A DNA stretch of 64,000 nucleotides from Pardosa pseudoannulata (lineage: Eukaryota; Arthropoda; Arachnida; Araneae; Lycosidae), in NCBI GenBank assembly GCA_032207245.1, contig CM063506.1, positions 19,768,075 through 19,832,074 of the forward strand, in the 5' to 3' direction. Shown one piece after another: positions 1-10,190 of this stretch (position 1 is its first letter; every line of letters begins with the position of its first letter). Under the pieces are notes generated by a model. The model ran no database searches and was not told where the DNA came from. It saw only the letters and a list, made by a program, of their open reading frames with translations. Position numbers and translations under genes: made by a program.

Positions 1-224
1 AGGCTTTTAAAGCGCTTGTGAACAATTTTACTTCTTTGCTACCATTCCTTATATACCCCTTTCATACACTCTCGTCATTGTGACGTACTATCTGCGCCAT
101 CTGGTGGTTTCCTGCAATTTGCATATTCTTCTTCAAGATGTGTGTGATAATTCTACAGGTGAAATTTTTATTTTAGAGCTCAATTTCTGTGTGATTCTGA
201 TTTATCCTTAATTTATGGACATGA

Positions 225-227
<3 letters not shown>
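1..227 (-). mobile_element. Tc1-like DNA transposon, 5' end, cut by the window edge
   Basis: This segment is the reverse complement of 46678-46904, the 5' end of the full Tc1-like element in the vasa intron. The two are collinear over all 227 bases; I count six mismatches and no indels. It ends on the terminal repeat (reading inward CACTCATGTCCATAAATTAA) at 227 and is followed by the TA target dinucleotide at 228-229. The transposase lies outside the window. Confidence 0.9.

Positions 228-316
<89 letters not shown>
228..316. repeat. (TA)n(TG)n microsatellite
   Basis: Uninterrupted TA dinucleotides pass into TG dinucleotides, directly abutting the end of the Tc1 copy. The TA target site of the transposon is the first unit of the microsatellite. 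Confidence 0.97.
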
Positions 317-318
<2 letters not shown>

Positions 319-649
319 GGTTCGGTGTCTAGGGGTGTCGTTAGACAAATTTGATTACAGACTATATTAACAATAACAAACATTTAATGACGTAACAACA
401 CAGAAAACATTTAAGCACAAAGACGAATAGTTAAATCACAGTGACGATGCGGTATAGACAAGAATTCCTACTCGAAGCTTAACGTAGGCAAGAACCCTAC
501 TCGGTGTTTAATATAGGAAATAAATCGGTGTTAATAAATTGAGGGAGCTCAATACGGTTTCATTGATGTACTCCGTCTCCACGACTTAACTCGAATGTTC
601 TGTATTCTTACTTCCACTCAGTGATGCGTTGCGAGAATGCACTGCATAA

Positions 650-701
<52 letters not shown>

Positions 702-780
702 GAGAAAAAGTAACTTGATCGAGAAGCTAATGTAAGCTTTTGTGTAAAACCCCTAAGACACCCGGTGATATGTGCTACTA
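317..780. other. Unclassified repeat-like block with inverted ends
   Basis: No gene is visible. The block begins near 320 with GGTGTCTAGGGGTGTC and ends near 750-765 with ACCCCTAAGACACCC, which is an imperfect inverse of the start, suggesting the two ends of a small mobile element. The interior is less AT-rich than its surroundings and contains a (TA)n run at 653-698. There is no transposase frame and no clear target duplication. Confidence 0.35.
653..698. repeat. (TA)n microsatellite
   Basis: Perfect AT dinucleotide run inside the unclassified block at 317-780. Confidence 0.95.
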
Positions 781-836
781 TTGAATGTCTATTACATTTA
801 TGTTGTATATATACATAACACATTACACACACACAA

Positions 837-838
<2 letters not shown>

Positions 839-912
<74 letters not shown>

Positions 913-918
913 TGTGTG
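839..918. repeat. (TA)n(TG)n microsatellite
   Basis: TA repeats pass into TG repeats. The open frames across it encode only Ile-Tyr and Cys-Val alternations and are not genes. Confidence 0.96.
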
Positions 919-1127
919 TACATACACATATAAAATTCTTCTTTGTGATAGAACTCCTAAACGGCTGGTTTGATTTTGATGAAATTTTGTGTATGTAATT
1001 AAGTTGATTCGAGAATGGTTTAGATTCAGAGTTTGATCCAATAGAAAATGTTTTTTTTTATTAAAAATCCAGAATTTCGCGAGAAACTATTATAATGCCG
1101 CTTGAAACACCTCACTGCTAACTATCT

Positions 1128-1203
1128 GTGGGGCAGTGGTAAGCGCAGCGGGCTTGAGTACGAGAAGTCCCAGTATTGAATCCCCGTACAGGCGAAGTGG
1201 AAA
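1128..1203 (+). repeat. tRNA-derived SINE head
   Basis: A tRNA-like stretch with an A-box-like GGCAGTGGTAAGCGCAG and a B-box-like TATTGAATCCCCGTAC, spaced as in a tRNA gene. It does not fold as an intact tRNA, so I read it as a SINE head or tRNA pseudogene. It differs from the main SINE family at 22639. Confidence 0.45.
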
Positions 1204-1384
1204 TTTTAATTTAATCTAATTGCGTCTATAACGACTGTACGCGTGGTATTTGTAAAATATTTTTTTCTTTACTTTTTTTCCATCTAAATGGTCCAATTTA
1301 TAATTTATTTAAAAACATTTTACAAATTTTGGATTTACAGAGTTAAAACAGGACGACATCTGCCGGGTCGTCCTGTATCTAGTA

Positions 1385-2110
1385 CAGTGGTGCGCAAACT
1401 AGGGGTCACCAAATTTTTATGAAATACATTATCCCTGCACGCTGCATACCATACAGTGTACATATAAAGAGTGTAGCGCCGTCACTGAAAAGTTAAAGAA
1501 AAATTTTTCGAGAAGATTCGAGGATTTTCCTGAAAACGATCTTGGTTGGATTCATGATTCATTTTCCTTTGACATATGCAGTTCAACTCTTCAAATTAGT
1601 GAGAAAGAGCAATTGATAGATCTAATTAGTGATTATACTCTTCGAAATCAATTTTCAGCCTTGCCAAAAATTTTGGCTATCCGTGGAGAAACAATATCCC
1701 GTTTTATGCAAGAATGCCACCAGAACGTTAATACAATTTGCATCAACTCATTTATGTGAAACTGGATTTAGCAAACTAGTTTCAATAAAAACTAAATACC
1801 GCTCGCGTTTAAACCCTGAAGATGACATGCGAATTGCAATTAGCGACATACATCCAAACATCGATGGCATAATTAGAAACTTGCAGCCACATACATCTCA
1901 TTAAAGGGTAATTTACTGATACTGTTATACAAAAAGTATTTTCTTAAAATTATAAATAAAATTAATATGAGTTAAATATGATGATGTTTTTATTCGATGA
2001 AACGAAAGAAATGCGCGAAATATACATCGTATTTGTGAACATTTATCTCTAGGGGTCGCCAAAAATTTTCTCTCTAGGGGTCGCAGTCGAAAAAAGTTTG
2101 CGCACCACTG
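1385..2110 (+). mobile_element. hAT DNA transposon remnant
   Basis: The ends are inverted: CAGTGGTGCGCAAACTAGGG on the left and GTTTGCGCACCACTG on the right. The flanks carry an 8-bp duplication with one mismatch (ATCTAGTA at 1377-1384, TTCTAGTA at 2111-2118), as expected for hAT. At 726 bp it is an internally deleted copy that keeps only the 3' part of the transposase. Confidence 0.88.
1475..1904 (+). pseudogene. hAT transposase, C-terminal dimerisation region
   Basis: The last 91 codons read in one frame and contain the hAT C-terminal signature: LCETGFSKLVSIKTKYRSRL, followed by Asn-Pro-Glu-Asp-Asp-Met-Arg. About 50 upstream codons with related composition read in another frame, so a frameshift near 1660 breaks the protein. 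The N-terminal BED finger and the catalytic region are missing. It lies inside the inverted-repeat element 1385-2110. The copy is dead. Confidence 0.8.
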
Positions 2111-2239
2111 TTCTAGTATATATGTGTGTGTGGAAACCCTAGAAATAATTTCCCTTTAACTATGTTGAGGTTTCAAAAAAATAATGTATATTTGGGATTT
2201 CAACAACATTTTATACATAAAACTTTAGTTATTAGGTAA

Positions 2240-3660
2240 ATGTAAATAGTTTTGAAATGTTTTAAACACATACAACCTTGAAAAATTATCAATATCTAAA
2301 AGAATTAAAAAATTACATTGCTGCTACCATTTTAGTGCAAAATGGTATGTTCGTGTTAAAATAATATTTTGCAATTTCTTCATCCATAAAACAAATCGAT
2401 ATTAGTGGTCATTTCAAGTGGTTATTTTGAAAATAACATAAATATGTCAACGATGCGGCAGTGGAGCGTTACACATTTCTGAATTGTATATTAGAAACAA
2501 TTTTTTTATATAAAATTGAAGATAAATAACTTTTTCACAAACTTAAAGCGTTAATAGGATACAGCTTTGAAATTTCAGTCATGGAAAATTTGAAAATTTT
2601 TAAAAAATATCTTTTATTTAGCTATTTATAAATCATACTCTTTGTTTTCCTTCATTTTAATCTTCTAGGAATAAAACTTTTAGTCTTATTTAAAGGGTCT
2701 CACAACTATTAAATTTTCAAATCTTTTGAATTTTGAAATGTTTTTAAAAAATTACATTATAATACCTTTCGATATTCATAAAATAAAAAACCTTGCTTAG
2801 TTTGAATGAATATTTTGCAATTTCTTTACTAACTCTATAACATAAAGAAATATTTAGTATGGTCATTTCAAGTAGTATATTTTTGAAAATAACATAAATA
2901 ATATGTATAAAATGATGTACAGTATCATTCACTTACCCTCAAGATAATTTCTGAAATATGTATATTAGAAACAATATTTTTATATAAAATTGAAGATAAA
3001 TATATTTTTCATTCTGAAAACTTAAAGCGTTAATAGTATCTGACTTTTGAAATTAAAAAATAAATAAATAAAATTATTGGAAAATTTGAAAATTTTTAAA
3101 AAATATCTTTTATTTAGCTATTTATAAATCTTACTCTTTGTTTTCCTTCATTTTAATTTTCTAGGATTAAAACTTTTAGTCTTATTTAAAGGGTCTCACA
3201 ACTATTAAATTTTCAACTCTTTTGAATTTTGAAATATTTTTAAAAAATTACATAATAATAATATATAATACTTTTCGATATTCATAAAATAAAAATCTTG
3301 CTCTGTTTGGAATGAATAGTTTTCAACTTCTTTAATAACGCTATAACATAAATAAATATTTAGTTTGGTCATTTCAAGTAGTTTTTTTTTTAAATAACAT
3401 AAATAATATGTACAAAAGGATATACAGTAACATTCACTTACTTTCAAGACAATTTCTGAAATATATATATATATTAGAAACAATATTTTTATATAAAATT
3501 GAAGATAAATATATTTTTCATTCTGTAAACTTTAGACGTTAATGGTATCTGACTTTTGAAATTAAATAAAATTATTATAAATAAATAAAATTAAATAAAT
3601 AAATAAAACTTTTGGAAAATTCAAAAATTTTTAAAAAATATCTTTTATTTAGCTATAAAA
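2240..3660. repeat. AT-rich tandem repeat, about 500-535 bp per unit
   Basis: The phrase TGGAAAATTTGAAAATTTTT recurs at 2582 and 3078, and in slightly changed form at 3613, giving periods of 496 and 535 bp. Each unit continues with the same landmarks (GGGTCTCACAACTATTAAAT, then a GGTCATTTCAAGT block). A partial unit starts near 2240 and the last unit breaks off near 3660. Short frames here are chance products of the repeat. Confidence 0.85.
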
Positions 3661-5919
3661 AATATATCCCACATTAATATAAATGGGGTTGGCAGAATAA
3701 AAAGGCAATTGGCTTCTATTTGATATAAATGAGTTTCCAATTTAGAAATTATATTTTTATTATTTTTAGTGTATATGTAGTGTTAGTGTATCTACACTTC
3801 TTTAATTAAATATTGCTTCCTATAAGTATACTAAATAATTTTATTATTGTTAAAATTATCAGTAATCTAGGGAAATTTTTATTGTAAAGAGACTAGAACA
3901 TTTTATTCTATATTGAATACAAAATATACCATTATAATCAAGCGTTTTCAAATCAAAATGTAACATGGCCTTTTAAACTGCAAATTTTTCTTTGCATTTT
4001 CATACTATTACTTTTGAATCTCGAATGAAATAGCAAGAATAACGAATTAATTTATTTACCTCACATGTCACGTTTGTACATAATTTCAATTTAATAATGC
4101 TTTTACTGAGTTTTCATATCTTATTAAGCTTGTGTGCTTCTCTTTTCGTATATTTTTTGACTACGTACTTGAAGTTCCTCTTCTGTGACCCATTACGAAA
4201 TAAAAATAAGAAAATAGAATACAGAATTGAATTTCCGACTAGATGTCTTTTAGCATGCAAGACAGCCGAAGTAGCTCAGTCTGCAGGCAAACGGTTGTCA
4301 CGAGCTCGAGATTGATTTGGCTGTTTATAGTTTTCTGGGATTTGCAAAGAAGTTTCGTGGTAACTCAATAAGTAAAGGCTGAACTTATTCACACATATAT
4401 TTATATACGAGAACGACATTCTTACACAGTTACCACAAACACGGCGACATGAACAGTATAGAACGAGTATTTGTGTTGCCACACAGCTTTTGCAAAACTG
4501 ATAGAAATTTTAATGTTCGGCTAAGTAGCCGCAACGGTACTCCTAATCGAAATTGACCCCACCTTCTGGTTTAAGATTTCTGAATGTAAATATGTGTGTA
4601 CATCAGTATGTGAATAAACCCTACAAAAAGCTCCCCCAAAGACTATTTCATTTAGAGAATAGAACAACGGTCTCGTAACCAAAAGATTACGAGATCGAAG
4701 CTCGAGCTGGTAAATATCCGTAGTGTTCACTTATGGTGGTAGTGCATGTAAAGTTGTTTCGTGTTCTCAAAAAATAACTATGGAGGTGACAGGCCAAACC
4801 TGAGGGGGACTTCTGCTTGGTCCTTGCTTCTAAATCACAAAGTTCGACTTGAGTAAAGTTGTTCTTTCACTCTAGCTTCACTCTGCTCTTCAAACAAAAA
4901 GCGCAACCATTCACCTATTACGAATAACTCAGAGAGTCAAAGGGTCTAGATGTCCTGGGGCATACCCTCGAGTTCAGAGATATCTGAGAGTTTGCGCACA
5001 ACAAATTTTTGATATTATATTGCCTAAGAATAAGTACCAATGTTTAATTACCATGGAAATATAAAAATTAGCTACGAGTAGCTTCTGGGTCACATGCTTA
5101 GCTAGTCCAAGTGGTATTAGCAACAACATCACCAGCAACATTTGCGAATAGCAGCTTCAATTTAACTTTAATTTAAATAATAGGGATGATTCAAATGCCA
5201 GCGTCTTGATAAAATAATTTCATTTTTCTTACTTCTATTCTTACAGCTCTGTATAAAGCGTCCTTATAGTTCTCTATAATCAATAAATTTGCCTTTTTCT
5301 ATTCTCATCTTACCAGTCACCAGTATAATTTAATGCAAAAAGAAGAGACACGTGAAATAAATAATTAAAACAGGAAGAAAATGTAGAGATGTGCTATCCC
5401 ATACCAGTTTTGTAAATGGTAAATATTAGATCATAAGAAATGTGCGAATTTTTATGTTGGAGATTGAACTTGAATGCTTCTACCATTAGTTTTACGCTGT
5501 TTTGTATGTTTATTCCTCTAAGGAAAGATATATTTGCTTTGATTTTCTTCAGTTCAAAAACAGTGGAAACTTTCTCTGTACAAGGTGCATGAAAACAATA
5601 CATATATATCTGTCAGTCGTTTATTTATTTATTTTTTGAAATGCTACATATCTTTTCAGTAGTGTCTAACACAGCTGACTCCTTCAAATATCTCATCAGC
5701 GAGATTACAGCCTCAAATCTACTTCCTTCAATTTTTGCAGTTAGTCTCTCATGTCGTTTAAATCTGAAGCGTTTCCTTTTATCATTTATCACTGATTAAT
5801 GATTCAGTGATAAATAATGATAATATATTCTATAAATATTATATCTTATATTGTTCATAACGTAATTAACGGGTTAAACACAGTGTCTGTTCATTGTAAA
5901 TGAGAGTGAATTTTTTGGG
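3661..5919. other. Intergenic sequence without recognisable genes
   Basis: AT-rich unique-looking DNA. Two short tRNA-like patches occur: 4264-4312 (A-box-like AGTAGCTCAGTCTGCAGG) and 4650-4715 (imperfect stem TCTCGTAACC/GATTACGAGA). Neither forms a full tRNA. I found no coding exon, promoter or transposon end. Confidence 0.5.
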
Positions 5920-6073
5920 CGACGTCAGTTTCTGGTTACTGACAATGGACTTTCCGTTTGAGTATCGTCAGTCCCTGTAGACTAAAAGTAAACTTTCTGT
6001 TCAAAAGTTCACTGTCAGATCCCAAAAACAGACACCGCCTAAACGGAAAGTCAGTAGACAAGGACTGACGTCA
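5920..6073. repeat. Imperfect inverted repeat (foldback/MITE-like)
   Basis: The left arm (5920-5960) contains GACGTCAG, TTACTGAC and TTTCCGTTT in that order. The right arm (6040-6073) contains their inverse complements AAACGGAAA, GTCAGTA and CTGACGTC. The arms are separated by about 80 bases, so the region would fold into one hairpin. No target duplication was identified. Confidence 0.6.
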
Positions 6074-6571
6074 CTTTCGACGAGTTAAATTAACACTCGA
6101 AATATTCTAACTACATATGAAAGTACTGAAAATATTAAATATTGAGTAATTAAATAGTTTTAATAAAGAATTTAAACTTATTTACCATATGTTCCATGCG
6201 TTAAACGTTGTAGTCAAATATTTGCAGTTAAGAGAAAACTTTCTTCAATCAAAAAGTGCCTACACTTTTATTCAAGTTTAATTTTTAGAAGAGAGTATGT
6301 CAGAAAAAGAAAGCCAAATAAATAAATATGTTTTATTTCAAGAAGCTGAAAAAATTTAGATTCTCAACTTTTATATTCCATCCATAGGTAATAATATTTA
6401 TAAATTGAATTATACGTGAAAAGAAGTCTTCTGAAATAATAAGAACACGAGATCTCTGTCAATTCCGAAAGAACACTCAGATTTCATGTCAAGTTGAAGT
6501 TTATCATTCCTTTATTTTGTCACATAATATTGCTTCCTTTTTGTTTATTACTGACTTTCATTTTTCCCCAG

Positions 6572-6664
6572 AGAATGGAAAAGAGAAGCATCTGCTTCCT
6601 AAAGTGGAGTGTTGCAGCCATTGCCATTTTGTCTTTCACAGATAGTGTCTTCATACCATTAGTG
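6572..6664 (+). CDS. Peptide precursor exon 1 (start codon, signal peptide)
   Basis: The acceptor ends at 6571 after TTTCATTTTTCCCCAG. The ATG lies three bases into the exon (AGAATGG), so the 5' UTR is probably on an upstream exon I could not place. Thirty codons encode the signal peptide, with the hydrophobic core Ser-Val-Ala-Ala-Ile-Ala-Ile-Leu. The donor is GTAAGT at 6665, phase 0. Confidence 0.72.
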
Positions 6665-9627
6665 GTAAGTTCGTACATAATTTTCTCCCAACCTCTCAAT
6701 AAATCCTAACACTCAAAGAAATAGAAAGATTATTTAAAAATCAAAAAAAGACAAAGTATAAATTCAGTAATCAACGATAATTCAAAAGATAAATCCATGC
6801 CGAAATTTACGAATTTTGAATTCATCTTTCTACATAGACTTCAAGATATGTCGAATTTTTTTCATAGATTATTTTAAAAATAGAATAGAAGATAGATTAT
6901 GTGTCTCATTCAAAATACTCTTTTCCATGTTTCATGAAAGATTTGTATATTGATGTTTCTGATTGTTGTTATTGATATGTTCTGCATGCATGCAAACATT
7001 AACCAATTAGGGAAACAACTGTTCACATCGTAGCTCATAGGCATTGAATTGTTAGTGTTTTCACTTGAAATTTAGATTTTTAAAGATGCAATATATATTT
7101 TTGCACTCTCGAATATACTAATAATTTCTGTAAAGACCTTGACTTACTCAGTAGATTTTTCAGTTATCCTGGGGAAACATAAAACATTTTTCCTCTTGAT
7201 ATAAAAGTATAGATGAATATTTCATGAATTGCATTATTTTAAATTATTTAACTTAATGCTATCAAGCAGTTTAAAATATTTTACTATATTTATTAATAGT
7301 TTTTTCTGTTAACTAGAACCAAAGACGCAGCGAGAGTGTGTGTGGGGGGGGGGAGGTTACCCCATTAACGCATATCTCAAAATCAGTACAACATACTTAT
7401 ACACTGTCTACCAATAAGTATTTGGACACCTATGCAAATGACGATATCTGCGGTCCTGAGGTACGTCACGGCCTCCGACGGTATACATCGTATAGGAAAC
7501 AGCATCGGCATTAATCGCATGCAAGATGCCGCGCAGTTCGGACCTTTCTGATTTCGAGAAAGGTATAATTATTGGGTATCCCAAATGTGGCCGATCCTTA
7601 AGGGACATATTTAGCGATCTGAAGTACCCAAAATCGACAGCGTCCTATGTGATTAAGAAGTGGAAGGTGAGCGATGATTGTCGGAATGTGCCCCGAGTTC
7701 GCAGACCAACGAAACTGGAAAATAGAGACCGATAAGCGCTGTCAGAGAAATTCAGAAGAACCGCACCCAATCGATAGCCCTCATCCGGGAGTATTGTTTC
7801 AATGATTATGTAAGGAAGCACATCTGCTTGGTTTTCATGATTGTGCTGCTGCTCATAAGCCTTTGATCACAAAGTCCAACCGCGCTGTTTGGTTAATGTG
7901 GTGTAAAGCAGATCGAAATTGAACCGTAGATCAGTGGAAACGGGTTATTTGGAGCGACGAATCAAGGTTCGGATGGCAGGGTCTAGGTCTGGCGTCTGCC
8001 TGGAGAACGTCTCCTGCCAGAATGCATTGTGCCAGCAGTCAAGTTCGGCGGAGGTGGAATTATGGTTTGGGAGTTTTCTCCTGGTATGGACTGGGACCCT
8101 TGGTCCCCATTCATGGTTAGCTCAACACCGATGCCTACTGCACTGTTTTGGATGACAATGGGCTTCCTACGTTATAGTAGTTTTACAGATTGGACCCCTG
8201 TTACTTTCAGGACGACAATGGCAGTTTCGAGGTTAGCCAAGGCATGGTATGGTGCCAATGGAGTTCATCGAATGGACTGGCCTGCCCAGAGCCCAGACCT
8301 GAACCCTATCGAAAGCCTCTGGGACGAGTTGGATCGCCGAATTAAAGGGTGCATTACCCGTCCTAAATTGGTGAAGGAACTTGTATGCCTACTCCAAACC
8401 GAGTGGAAGATAATACCATTAGCTGTAATACAAAGGCTTGTGGAAAGTATGCCCCGGAGTGTTGATGCTGTAATTGCCTCTCGTGGAGTCTCTACCAACT
8501 ATTGATTTTGAGTAAAGTTAGTTTTTCTTTTCTATCACAGGTGTCCAAATACTTATTGGTAGACAATGTATATATTATATATACAAGAATAATCATTGAG
8601 TGGTTACAATAACTACATCCCCCTCTACGTTACACCACTGACCGGAACAAACACAAACATACTATGTTTCAATGAATGTAAAATAAAATTGGCTAATAAA
8701 CGCAAATAATCGTATAACTCAATAACGAAAATCGAATTTAAATGTTGAAAAAGAGAAATAACTTAACTTGAAAGCACACCAACTAACGCGCTTGGTGAGT
8801 ACTTAACCACTAAGCCACCATCAAGCATGCAGTCTTCCAGTGAACTTAGGAAAACAACTGCTCACATCTTGGCTCGGAGGCATTAAAATTTCAATGTTTA
8901 TGGTAGGAATTTAATTTTTTAAAATGCAATATGCATCTTGGCTATCTCGAATACCATAACAGGATTCTGTAAAATTTAGTTATAATTCGCTCAGTAAATT
9001 CACAGTCATTTCGCACAAGCGTAAAATACCTTTTTCTTGTTATATAATAATATACATTTATCCATGTGTTTATTTAACATTATAATAATTACTGTCTCAC
9101 CTCGGTTATCCGAGCTAATATACTAGAAATATCGGTTAAAAAAACTGTCTATTTTTAACATTTTTTACTAATTTTTTCTTTTATTTTTACGTATCAAGAT
9201 GAATAATAAAAGATGCATTTTGAAAATGAACTGATATCTCAAGAAAACTATTTTAGTATTTAAATTTAGTGTACTTAAATTTGTCGAATGTACATTATTA
9301 CTGAAAAAAAAGTCTGTTACTTTTCGTAAAAAATCCAGAATCTCTATCAGTGTTACCCGATCCCGCTAATTTTTGAGATTTATCGGCATAACACCACTTC
9401 TTTGTTTTAAATGTTTTTGAACAATTGTTAATGTTTATAATATACATGTACACAGCTAAAATATATAAGTATCTAGCACATTGTATGGTTAACTCCTTTT
9501 AAGAATTCCAATCATTTTAATTTACCTTCATATTTACATATTGTTTTCTTTAGCGCTATACTTTAATAGATGTAAAACAGAAAACAATTGTTCTCCAAAT
9601 TTAATATTCCTATGTTTATTATACATA

Positions 9628-9690
<63 letters not shown>

Positions 9691-10133
9691 AAGGAAAATT
9701 CTCAGGGGTTTTCAAAACTTAAATCAAGGGCTAAAATTCCAACGTCATTTTGCATCCCCCTTTTTAACCCCTAACCTAAATTGACCACTGGGGCTACAGT
9801 TTACGCCCTCAGAGAAGGGACCTGACCAATTATAATCCTACACGGCCCTAGCGGACAATTTAGGAAATTTCCAAATAAAAAGGAGATACACGCTGTCGGA
9901 GACAGATTTTTCTAGAGATATTTTCCCACAGATGTTGACCCAGGTGTTACGTGTCTTGTACATAGAACTTCATGCTAGCTGACCCTTCAATTTGTCCTGT
10001 CCCTATGGTGAAGTGGGAACCCGTCCTTCAACGTTATCTTAATAAAGGTCTTTAGCTGAAACGGTATCATTTTTATGGCTATGACTGCAACCACCCATCG
10101 AGAAGTCCGTCTCATTACATGTATGTATGTATA

Positions 10134-10190
<57 letters not shown>

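Noticed and set aside
785..1041. Open frames on both strands around the microsatellite at 839-918
   Set aside because: They encode only Ile-Tyr, Cys-Val or Thr-His alternations produced by TA and TG repeats.
6494..6709. 71-codon frame from the ATG at 6494 as a single-exon signal-peptide protein
   Set aside because: It reads through a good donor at 6665 and a good acceptor ending at 6571; the upstream part is the hydrophobic translation of a pyrimidine tract. Kept only as an alternative start.
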